From Asterias amurensis (Eukaryota; Echinodermata; Asteroidea; Forcipulatida; Asteriidae), in the NCBI RefSeq assembly GCF_032118995.1, contig NC_092663.1:496001-560000 (forward strand): a stretch of DNA of 64,000 bases, written 5' to 3'. The notes beneath the pieces are model-generated. The model saw nothing but the letters and a program-made list of their open reading frames with translations, ran no database searches and had not been told where the DNA came from. Below, piece by piece: positions 55,681-64,000 of the stretch; positions within the stretch are counted from its first letter, which is position 1, and the number at the start of each line of letters is the position of its first letter. The translations under genes were made by a program, and so were the position numbers.

Positions 55681-56259
55681 TTATAATTTCTTTTGTAACA
55701 TCTTGGCTGGATCGAACTCTTCTTTGGGTGGATTGCAACGAAATGACCAAGGTAGTTCATGAATAGGATCCCCTTCATCTAAGACTACGTACAATCTTTT
55801 CATCAGTCGTCTTACATCATCTGAAGGTGACCAGTTTTCATTATACGTCTTATACATCATCGTTGATAATGCCGAGAGGTCAAAATGATGAAGATGTAGC
55901 TTCTTACTCGGTTTCTTGAGTCTCCACACTGAGCCAGGAGGACTTATACATTTAGCTTTCAAGAAACATTTTCTTAGATTTGGAATAGCTTCATTGAACA
56001 GAGTTGAATTCATAACAAAGAGCAGCATATCCCCCGATGCAATAGGGCCTTTTGATTTACTCTTACTGAGTTTTGTTGTTGATACTTGCATGTGTCTTAG
56101 CATAGTGGCATGTGTGGCTTGTAATAATGAATAATCATCTGTCATACTTGGAATAACTCCATGCATTTGTTTAATGAATGGAAAAAGGATGTTAATTGGC
56201 GCTCTGAATCGCAGATGAGGGTGTGCATAAAACACAGAACCAAACTCCTCCAGTGTTTC
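55681..56259 (-). CDS. DUF1647-like protein, exon 5 (last)
   Basis: Residues 200-391, from ETLEEFGSVFYAHPHLRF to PAKMLQKKL and TAA. Acceptor ttttttacag. Confidence 0.85.
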   Translation of the reverse strand, partial: ETLEEFGSVFYAHPHLRFRAPINILFPFIKQMHGVIPSMTDDYSLLQATHATMLRHMQVSTTKLSKSKSKGPIASGDMLLFVMNSTLFNEAIPNLRKCFLKAKCISPPGSVWRLKKPSKKLHLHHFDLSALSTMMYKTYNENWSPSDDVRRLMKRLYVVLDEGDPIHELPWSFRCNPPKEEFDPAKMLQKKL

Positions 56260-59197
56260 CTGTAAAAAATAGTCAAGAAATGGAAAAGTCATTTTAAAGT
56301 GGTATTCATAAACAATGTTGTTTTAAAAAGTGATCAATACAACATTTATTTCTTTGCATTAAAGGCCCTGTACACACTTGGTAATTACTCAAAATATAAA
56401 TTAGCATAACCTTACTTAGTAACGAGCAATGGAGAGCTGTTGATAGTATAAAACATTGTGAGAAACGGCTCCCTCTGAAGTAACATACTTTTTTAGGAGG
56501 GGGGAATTTCTCACTAAAATAATAAAAGACTTCTGGCTCTCTAGAAGCCTTTTATTTTTATTTGAAAGCACACTTTTTTGTACAAGAAGGTTTTTTCTCA
56601 TTCATCATTTTCTTGCAACTTTAATGAACAATTGAATCAAAATTTCCGCAGGCTTGTTATTTTATGCACATGTTGGGATACACCAAGTGAGAAGACTGGT
56701 CTTTGACAAACGTGTTAATCAGTGCCTTTATGGACAAAGGACGAGAAAGTGTAGATTTGTTTGATACTTACTGTAATAACGATCAACTTCCAAGCATTGT
56801 TTCTTAGAATTCTTACATGGGCAGGGTAAAGTGTGAAGTTAAATTTTCTTACTTCCACATTACACAGAGGAAGAAGCTGTAGAAAGTAGTCAAAATATAA
56901 AGCAATTAACAACAGTGATTATTATAATTAGTGAAGCTTTGTTATCCAATGGGAGACTTTGAAACGCTAGGTGGCAGCAGACTTGCCAGGTAAATGTCCA
57001 TTGTTTACGTAGTTCTGAGTCTGCGCACATTACCGAGACGATGGATTTTACCTGGTAAGTCTGCTGCCACCAAGCGTCCCGAAAGTCTCCCATTGATGTA
57101 TATACAACAACTTATTATTTATGTTCATAGTGATACTATGGTAGTGGAACTGGACGTGTCGTGGTAATCAAACTCTGGTGTTTCTGATCAGCAGAGTGTG
57201 GGTTCAAGTCCCAGTCGTGACACTTGTGTCCTTAAGCAAGTCACTTAACCATTGCTTCGTCCTTCGAATGGGATGTAAAGCCGTTGGTCCCAGTGCACTT
57301 ATCGAAAAGAGAAGGGGTTCGCCTTGGTTTTCCTGGCTGTGGCTGCTTAATGTGCTGTAGCACCTTGTAAACCCTTATAGGTGCTTCATAATTGGATCTT
57401 GGAATTTATAACTTTCAATAACCTCTCTTTCTGAAAAAACTGTATCTACTAAGTGCCTTGAGTACCTTGTTGGTTGATAAGTGCGCTATATAAGACTTTA
57501 ATATTATTATTATTAATCCTACTTACTCGTTGTAATGTTCGCTTCTGCAATCCTAAGTCATAGATAATGATCTTCTTGAAGGGCATGTGTATTTGTGCTG
57601 AAGCCACGAGACCAACACCTTCTTCTTCAGTATATTGTGAAAGGCCAGTAACTATAACAGTCTGCTGGTCAAGATCACCAAGATCTACATCACCCCATGA
57701 AATGTCCACATCAATACCTTCAAAACCAAAAGTAAAGTTATTGTACACTGGAAATTATTGGTAATTGTCAAAGATTAGTCTTCTCACTTGGTGTATCTCA
57801 ACATATACATAAATAACAAACCTGTGAAAATTTTAGCTCAATTAGTCATTGAATTTGGAGATAACAATGTAAGAAAAACACCCCCACTTGTGTTTCATAC
57901 TTTATCAAGATGGTCTTAGGGTCGTCTGAGAGTGTTGGGGTTACCCTGGTTATTTATTTATGTGGTTATGTCCCTCATACGGTTATTTTGATGTTTTGAT
58001 GAAATAAATAAATAAATTACCAAGTTTTTATGCTAATAATTATTTGGAGTAATTACCAATAGTGGCCACTGCCTTTAAACAAAACACCATACACCCCAAC
58101 AAACAAACAAGTTTAAGTAGGATTTGAAACTTTGCATGGTGGAGATAAGATATAGAAGAGTTTGCGGTAACACCATGTAATAACACGTTTAAAACATATG
58201 TGTTTACACAACCTATGGAACAAAGATTGTACATAATTTACTTGTAATTCTTTACCTTTCTTTGAGGCATTGATCATTCGCATGTAACTTGGTACTTGAA
58301 GTAGATGTCTAGGGGGTGCTTGTTTAGCAAATGGTAAGAGTAAAGTGTCTTCGTTGCCAACATGTTGAGGTGAAACGTCTTTAGTCTTGACTGAACGTTC
58401 CTTGACGATGTTGTCAATTCTTTCTCTGAAACTTGCTTCTGTGGTCTGACTCTTGGCTTTTCCTGTTTCATAATATAGATAGTGCTCGTTAATTTATTGT
58501 TGTTTTAATGGTAATTTGATTAATAACATGTTTAGGGGAAAAAATTACAATAAGAAACTAATACAAATATGGAGCACTGACTTGGGTCCAATTTCATAGA
58601 GCTGCTTAAGCACAAAAAGTAACTAAAGCATAAGAATGCGTACCAGAAATAGGTTACCGGCTAAACTACCATGTCACATGTACATTTTGTGACTGGTATC
58701 CTGCAAATTTCTGTTTAGCAGACAAATGTTGAGCAATATTTTCTGCTTAAGCAGGGCCAAATTTCATGGCTTTGCTTACCGCTGAATTCTGCGCTTACGA
58801 TTACAATTCCCTCACGTGTAAGCGCCAAAGTTCTGCGCTAGCCTTGTAAGCGTAGAATGCCTGGTAACGTGGAAAATGCACGCGCAGAAGCCACTAACCC
58901 AGGAAATACGCTTGCCACGAAATTGGGCCCAGCTCTATGAAATTGGGCCATGGCCTAACTGAAAATATGAAAATTTGATTTCAGTGTTGATTTTGAACTA
59001 TTAGTTGAATGTTTTAGCAGTTTCTAAAATACTTAATATTGGTGACATGTACATCCTAATTGTTATGCTTATATTGATCTCAATTTGTCTGGAATAAGCT
59101 TGCCTTTTTTTGGTTCCTGGAATGCAACATATGTTGCAGAGAAAAGGAAAAGAGCAATTCCACATATCATTAGGTTTGTCAGCTTCATAAGTCGCAT
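55681..59197 (-). CDS. Type II membrane protein with DUF1647/glycosyltransferase-like domain, five coding exons
   Basis: Exons (minus): 59197-59104, 58462-58256, 57717-57527, 56876-56772, 56259-55681; 391 residues, phases 1, 1, 0, 0. Residues 10-27 (MICGIALFLFSATYVAF) are a signal anchor, so the rest should be Golgi/ER luminal. Family-like motifs in order: TVIVTGLSQ, HMPFKKIIIYDLGL, VEVRKFNFTLYPAH, NNAWKLIVI, SVFYAHPHLRF, HHFDLSALSTMMYKTY. These follow the order seen in nematode DUF1647 and related animal proteins, as I remember the family. Related proteins usually have an acidic W-x-D-x-S-x-R-F where this one has YAHPHLRF, and HxxDQSA where this has HHFDLSA, so activity may differ. Substrate unknown. 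Intron 1 starts with GC. Convergent with the integrin gene. Confidence 0.78.
56359..56731 (+). mobile_element. MITE family A copy
   Basis: TTAA-AGGCCCTGTACACACTTG ... end GTGCCTTTA; right TTAA lost. Confidence 0.75.
56772..56876 (-). CDS. DUF1647-like protein, exon 4
   Basis: 35 codons, LLPLCNVEVRKFNFTLYPAH and NNAWKLIVIT; acceptor tttctacag, donor gtaagt. Confidence 0.85.
56948..57094. mobile_element. MITE family I, complete hairpin
   Basis: AATGGGAGACTTTGAAACG ... CCGAAAGTCTCCCATT, about 147 bp; best-preserved copy in the window. Confidence 0.85.
57147..57510 (+). mobile_element. SINE S2 copy with full tail
   Basis: GTGTCGTGGTAATCAAACTC ... GGGTTCAAGTCCCAGTCGTG ... GCGCTATATAAGACTTTAAT and a (TTA)n end. 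Confidence 0.75.
57527..57717 (-). CDS. DUF1647-like protein, exon 3
   Basis: IDVDISWGDVDLGDLDQQTV to IIYDLGLQKRTLQR. Acceptor ggttttgaag, donor CGA|gtaagt. The following intron holds an S2 SINE (57147-57510) whose tail reaches the donor. Confidence 0.85.
57745..58078 (-). mobile_element. MITE family A copy with unrelated interior
   Basis: Ends match family A (ACTGGAAATTATTGGTAATT ... GTGGCCACTGCCTTTAA). About 57880-58000 is not family A and ends in an (AAAT)n run, so it is probably a short inserted retro-copy. Confidence 0.6.
58256..58462 (-). CDS. DUF1647-like protein, exon 2
   Basis: KAKSQTTEASFRERIDNIVK to MRMINASKK: stem region, polar and low in conserved motifs. Acceptor gaaacag, donor gtaaag. 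Confidence 0.8.
58590..58945. mobile_element. Family N element with a second palindrome inside
   Basis: Outer ends CCAATTTCATAGAGCTGCTT and AGCTCTATGAAATTGGGCC. Inner element 58755-58925 (GGGCCAAATTTCATGG ... CACGAAATTGGGCCC) has similar tips, so related MITEs nest in each other. Confidence 0.65.
59104..59197 (-). CDS. DUF1647-like protein, exon 1 (signal anchor)
   Basis: MRLMKLTNLMICGIALFLFS, membrane anchor, ends at AAAAAAG|gcaagc. A ttttgttttgcag acceptor sits 3 bp before the ATG, so an untranslated exon lies upstream. Confidence 0.75.
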
Positions 59198-59270
59198 TGT
59201 CTGCAAAACAAAACAAACTCAAATTAGTTCAAACCACAACAGCAAAAGTGACAGAGTGTTGTTGAATTAA

Positions 59271-59614
59271 TTAAAGATGCTATGTCAGATTTTTGGCTGA
59301 TTTGACCCAAAAGGGTTGATGGGGGTCGAGAAAATTACAAGCTTTCATTTGAGCCATTGCTTGAAAAAGTCGGCCAATTATTAGTAGCAGTGAAATAAAG
59401 TGCTCAAAATTAGTTTTTGTCGGATCCCGACAATACATCACGTGACTAATTCTTATGTGTTTTATAAGAAACGTTTGAAATTTTTGTCATGGTTCCTGAC
59501 CATTAAAAGTTAAACTTGTTTTCGTTAGAGCGGGTGATACTCTGTGAAATACCATTCACTCAAAAGATCTATCTTATAATGTTTGGGGCCAAAAATCTGA
59601 CATAGCATCCTTAA
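59271..59614. mobile_element. MITE family E (TTAA), ~340 bp
   Basis: TTAA-AGATGCTATGTCAGATTTTT ... AAAAATCTGACATAGCATCC-TTAA. Lies 74 bp upstream of the DUF1647-like start codon, in its likely promoter/5' UTR side. Confidence 0.85.
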
Positions 59615-60244
59615 ATTAATCAAAATGCCAACGATGTTTTGAGTTTGTCCATGATTCTATAACTTCATGAATCAACAATAACTTTTGTTTTAGTGTCCAT
59701 GGAATTGGAGACAGGGGTTAGGCATAGACATCTTCAAGCGATGTACACATTGAAAAACAGTTCAGTACAGAACAACTTACGTATTGGAAGTAGTCCCTAC
59801 TTTGAGAATCCCATGATACACAGAATAAACCAACTAACTAGTATTTTATAACAACAGCTCACAAAACAACACAGTCGATCCACCGAATCAAATGCATTTT
59901 AGCATAAATCATCGTCTGGGAAATTCTGCTTAGCCGAAGATGGTGAGTTTTCTAAACTTCTGATAATGAGTGGGCCTACTATATAGATGACACAAATGTC
60001 TGCTCTTGTTTGAACTACCTCAATTGGCTGAACGTGTGATGTGGAATATTTTAGCATAGCACACCCTAAAGTAAACTTACTCTTTGCACTATGTGTATTT
60101 GTATTTAGGCTTTATGTAGACTGTTTCCGAGGTTTGCAAACGTTGTATTCTGTTCGAGCGTGTACCCGGATGATTGTAAAGTTTCTTTTTCTATCTTGTG
60201 AAAAAATCTTCATGAACTTTTATGAGCATTCCATAGATCCTGTG

Positions 60245-60376
60245 GGATAACTTTCCGCACGGCGCCACCACTTTTTCACTCATTTTTAGAAAAAGGGATA
60301 TATCAATCAGGTAAATAAGTTCCTACATTATTTCATATCAAATGAAAAAGTGGTGGCGCCATACGGAAACTTTTCC
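60245..60376. mobile_element. MITE family H, 132 bp with 8-bp duplication
   Basis: GGATAACTTTCCGCACGGCG ... ATACGGAAACTTTTCC flanked by ATCCTGTG at 60237-60244 and 60377-60384. Confidence 0.9.
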
Positions 60377-60722
60377 ATCCTGTGGAAATACTTAGTCAGT
60401 TTCTAGGTCAATGAAGAAAAAGGGTGATGATAATGAAAGACAGAGAAGTAATTTTTAGGTAGGCCCCCTACTTTTTAACTTACCCTCATTTTGATATTGT
60501 TGGTTTCTCTGGTTAATTACGGCACTGCGTACCGTGTCGGCCTACTGAGGGAATGTGTGATAAGGCATTCGTATGTAAAGTGGTGACTGTCAAACTCAAC
60601 AATCATGGAGCCTATGGAATGTAGAATGAAACGACCAGGAGTTCAATCGTATTGAACTTCCATTGATTATTCTTTCAACCATAACCACGGTTCTCGTTGT
60701 GTACGTCACATAAAAAGCGCAG

Positions 60723-61117
60723 TTAAAGGAACACGTTGCCTTGGATCGGACGAGTTGGTCTATAAAAAGCGTTTTGTAACCGTTTGTTATAAAATGCATA
60801 TGGTTGGAAAGATGTTGTAAAAGTATAATACAATGATCTACACAAATATGACTCGAAATTGCGTGGTTTTCTGTTTACCTCGTCCAATAACACGGTCGGC
60901 CATTTATGGGAGTCAAAGTTTTGACTCCCTCCCATAAATGGCCGACCGTGATAGTTTGCGACGTAAAAAGAAAACCGTACAGTTTTGAGTGATACTTGTG
61001 TGGATCATTATATTCTACTTTTAAAACATCTTTCTAACCATGTCCATTTCGTAACAAACGGTTTCAAACGCTTTGTATAGACCAACTCGTCCGATCCAAG
61101 GCAACGTGTTCCTTTAA
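60723..61117. mobile_element. MITE family D, full-length 395-bp palindrome
   Basis: TTAA-AGGAACACGTTGCCTTGG ... CCAAGGCAACGTGTTCC-TTAA; the arms run almost to the centre (GGGAGTCAAAG/TTTGACTCCC at about 60910-60925). Confidence 0.9.
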
Positions 61118-61439
61118 AAGGTGTATTAATAACCAAACTTTAGTATCACCTGATGTGCAATTTGCAACAACGGCTAGCCGGCTGTTATATAGGCCTATGT
61201 TTATAACAAGTTTGTGTTCACAGTCAGTGCACTAAAATGTAGGCCTGTTACAAATTGTCAAGTACCCAAAACTTGGTCGGCCGTTGGCAATTTTTCCAGA
61301 GTTTTTAAGGATTCCTTTTTTGAAAAACCTATTTAGAAGAAACAACTTTCTCATTGGAAAGCACTACTTCGACAGTGGAAATTGCGTAGCGCAGAAATGC
61401 GCGCTTTCATTCTGAACAAAAAATATCACGCTTCCGTGA

Positions 61440-61700
61440 GCGTCATCTAATTCGTTTTGTTGTTGCTGTTGTTTATGCCTAGATTGTGAATGTAATTACT
61501 TTTAAGATTTGGTGGGACTTGGAATCTATGAGGGATTGTTGAAGATTATTCCATAATTTTACTGTCTTGGAAAAAAGATTGTTCGTATATATGGTAGATG
61601 AGATGCTGGGTATTTTGAATTGATTGTCGTTGCCCTCTTGCCCTCTTGCCCTCTGTGGTATAGATTCTAAAATGTGGCTGATCATCTTGTAAAGTGTTGT
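61440..61700 (-). mobile_element. LINE ORF2 3' fragment, minus strand
   Basis: Frame 61685-61479 reads IPSISSTIYTNNLFSKTVKL then WNNLQQSLIDSKSHQILK, the WNxL-x-SL-x-FK-like C-terminus of Jockey/CR1-type reverse-transcriptase proteins. 5'-truncated. Confidence 0.6.
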
Positions 61701-61709
61701 TAGCTGGTG

Positions 61710-62425
61710 AATCTGAAGTGTGTTCGAACCACAGACATAAAGAACCTACACAGGGATACGAGCATGCTGGAAACCTCTGAAAGCCTGCTGACAGTCGGCC
61801 ACCTGTTATATAAGGAAAGAATCTGTTTCAAAATGTTCACTCTGATTTGCAAAATTCTTCATGCTCAAGCTCCCTCGTACCTTGCTAATCTGATTCACTT
61901 ACATGGTATTCTGATGCACATAGCCATCGACTTAGTCTTGGCCCAAGACGATGGTGCTTGATTCTGGATATACTACGCGCGGTTGAATCGCCAAAGCGCG
62001 CCCGCCACGGTATGATTTAGTTACGTGGACGGCTCGAAATCTAGACTACACTCTGCAAGTCAACCGCGCGTAGTACACTATCCAGAATCAAGCACCATCG
62101 TCTTGGGCCAAGACTACCATCGACTCCGCTCCTCATCAGATTTGACCCGGCCTAGATCCCGGAGGAAAGCCGGGGATATGGCCTTTGCTGTTGCTGCACC
62201 GCGCTTGTAGAACGCGCGGCCAGCGAGTCTGAGAGGGGCTGCGTCGTTGGCTGTGTTTAAACAACGCCTCCTCAAGACCTTTTTATTTCCAGAACCATCC
62301 CAATTTGCTCCTCTTTTTGTTTCTCTATTATAGCCTGTCGTTGGTCTGTTTTTTTTTTGTTGCCCTCCCTTTGTTAATGTTAGGCGCTCTGTTCTTTGTA
62401 TAGCGCCTTATAAATGCTTTGTATT
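61710..62425 (+). mobile_element. CR1/L2-like LINE 3' end, interrupted by a palindromic MITE
   Basis: Reads LLYKERICFKMFTLICKILH, then QAPSYLANLI, and after the insertion RLRSSSDLTRPRSRRKAGD, MAFAVAAPRL, SLAVFKQRLLKTFLF: the typical C-terminal wording of CR1/L2-like ORF2 with one stop after APRL and an ending GCGCCTTATAAATGC 3' tail. Dead, 5'-truncated copy. Confidence 0.75.
61933..62116. mobile_element. 184-bp palindromic MITE with 9-bp duplication, inside the LINE
   Basis: TAGTCTTGGCCCAAGACGAT ... ATCGTCTTGGGCCAAGACTA, flanked by CCATCGACT at 61924-61932 and 62117-62125. The 9-bp duplication suggests a Mutator-like (MULE) mobiliser. Confidence 0.85.
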
Positions 62426-63303
62426 ATAGTGTACGTCTTTTCTCCTCCTCGCATTGACCACCAGAAGAGGAGCCTATTTCCTCCTCCCCTCCCGACGGCC
62501 GCACAGGGGGCGGGGGGGGGGGGGAGGAGGGTTACGTTTCCGACGCAACTAATTTCCCTTGGCATTCGGCCTCAGGAAATAGGTCTCTCCTGGTCACTCA
62601 CAGTCCCTTGGGGAATAGACGTACACTGGTCCTTTGCTACAAAATTTACGAGCCTGGATTGTTTATTTGTTATCATTGTGTGGGACTGATTTTGTGAGCT
62701 TTCCCACTGAAGTTAAAAAACTAACAACCCTTGTGCGACATTATGATGAATTGGTAATCCTGATCACCTTGATTGGACAAGATAGCACCCACAATATCAT
62801 GCGCTGTATGGGCATTTTCTCCTAGGACGTCGTTCAATAAACAAGGATTCCTTCTTGGTCTGTCTTGGACAAGATTTGACAAGGGACCCTGGACACTCCA
62901 AAAAATGGTGTCCTTTCACATGAGGTACATTTTGTAAAATCTTACAACCATTGCTACAATTTAGCAAGGGACCCTTGCTAAATTGCTTTCATGTGAAAGG
63001 GGCTTTAATCGTTAACTCGCTACCAGTCAATATGTGTATGAATAGTGTACTTCAGGCCCAGTGACCAGCAGGGGTAATAATGTTGGAAGCGCTTTGAGAT
63101 CACCCTCGTGAAAAGCGCTATATAAAAACTGACTATCGACTTGTACACAAGTCTACCATTGGCTGGTTGTTGACACGAATTGCGAATTAAACCATGAGGG
63201 CGCTATTGACTCAATTTCTTCATTTCTTCGTTCGACGATTCGGTATTACTTGTCGAAATTCTTGGTTTTTCCCCCAGAGCCCAGTAAAAAGTTTACAAAC
63301 AAA

Positions 63304-63364
63304 ATGTTAGCTTCAATGTTGAAAGAACACCAGTCAAAGCAATCGTCTAAGAAAGATCAGCAAG
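63304..63364 (+). CDS. Probable first coding exon of a + strand gene (partial)
   Basis: ATG at 63304 in an ACAAAATG context opens MLASMLKEHQSKQSSKKDQQ, ending at a CAAG|gtaggc donor, phase 1. The upstream 130 bp (about 63170-63303) is non-repetitive and pyrimidine-rich, fitting a 5' UTR. The N-terminus is charged and not recognised; the rest would lie beyond the window or in later exons. Could be a chance open frame. Confidence 0.4.
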
Positions 63365-64000
63365 GTAGGCCTATATAGGTTATTTATAAATTTAGGTAGA
63401 AGAGGTCATTTGTAAATGTAATCAAAATTAAGTCATGACGCCCATTCCCATCTTCTGCTTCTCTACTTCTAAGTTCTAAGGTGATACTCGACAATTTAAT
63501 GTCTGTAATTAAAGTGTAAGTGTAAGTTGTACATATCATCATAGATTTCTCTTGACAGAAGGTTGGATCACTTTCCGTATGGCGCCACCACTTTTTCACT
63601 AAAAGAGATATCTCATTGAGGTAAATTAGATACTATTACTAAGTATATCATTTCATATCAAATGAAAAAGTGGTGGCACCATACCAGAAGGTTTCCGGTT
63701 TTGCTGTCCCCCCCCCCCCCTGTTCAATCTTCCTAATTGGGTAAACAAAATTAAATAAATAAATTCCAAACTCCCACCATAGAGCAAGGTTGCTCTATGC
63801 TCCCACCAAACCTTCAAAAGTAGTTACATTCACAATCTTGGCCTAAACGACAACAACAAAAAACCGAATTAGATGATGTAGGTATGTGACAATCCTGTGC
63901 ATTGCAGTATATTTGTATGGGCCGCGGCGTCCGTAGCGTCCGTGTCACCTTCAATCGTTTTTGGATAGATCACGTCCGAGTATTGCTTTTGTTGACACTT
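63365..64000. other. Right edge: possible intron with a MITE H copy
   Basis: 63567-63690 is a diverged family H element (ACTTTCCGTATGGCGCC ... GGTGGCACCATACC). A C-run at 63709-63720 follows. No exon recognised to the end. Confidence 0.5.

Larger units (their letters stand above)
59615..63303. other. Intergenic region between the divergent DUF1647-like and right-edge genes
   Basis: Contains the H, D and LINE elements listed separately. 59615-60244 and 61118-61440 show no recognised gene. 62885-63010 is a MITE-like repeat (CCCTTGCTAAATTGCTTTC) related to 17105-17240. 63040-63130 is a SINE-tail type GCGCTATATAAAAAC. A G-run/C-run pair lies near 62510. Confidence 0.45.

Noticed and set aside
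1-64000. LTR retroelement, endogenous virus or Polinton
   Set aside because: No paired long terminal repeats, primer-binding site or capsid/protease/integrase wording seen; the only reverse-transcriptase remnants are LINE C-termini.

Overview
The window is metazoan nuclear DNA: multi-exon genes with GT-AG introns, no bacterial-style operons, and a very dense load of small palindromic DNA transposons (MITEs) and tRNA-derived SINEs. Gene content and repeat style suggest a deuterostome invertebrate, most likely an echinoderm (perhaps a sea star). The species assignment is inference only.

The central gene is a complete integrin alpha subunit on the + strand (coding exons 10992-51695, about 41 kb, 25 constitutive coding exons). 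It has a signal peptide, a seven-bladed FG-GAP beta-propeller without an alpha-I domain, thigh/calf domains, a furin site of five arginines, one membrane helix and a GFFxR tail. Wording near the membrane (NGKWLLYL, SRLWKSTFLE, WWIILVA, LLWK-CGFF) is closest to the laminin-binding alpha3/alpha6/alpha7 (PS1) branch. Two alternative last exons each supply their own GFFxR tail (48907 and 51576), and a 27-nt in-frame microexon candidate lies at 32903.

Left of it are the end of an unrecognised + strand gene (820-1671), the signal-peptide/LRRNT first exon of a leucine-rich-repeat protein (minus, 1941-2119) and a complete two-exon Ly6/uPAR GPI-anchored protein (minus, 7114-8847). Right of it, convergent with the integrin, is a five-exon type II membrane protein with a DUF1647/glycosyltransferase-like domain (minus, 55681-59197), which uses one GC-AG intron. 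A probable first coding exon of another + strand gene is at 63304-63364.

Most of the remaining DNA is transposon-derived. At least seven MITE families (called A-G here) end in TTAA, mostly TTAAAG; one nested insertion shows directly that TTAA is the duplicated target. One of the families carries the start of a THAP domain, which points to the Kolobok superfamily as the source. Other MITEs show 8-bp (hAT-like), 9-bp (MULE-like) and TA duplications. Two intronic minisatellites inside the integrin gene appear to have grown from pieces of MITEs, and one of them runs right up to the splice acceptor of exon 5. No LTR or virus-like element was recognised.
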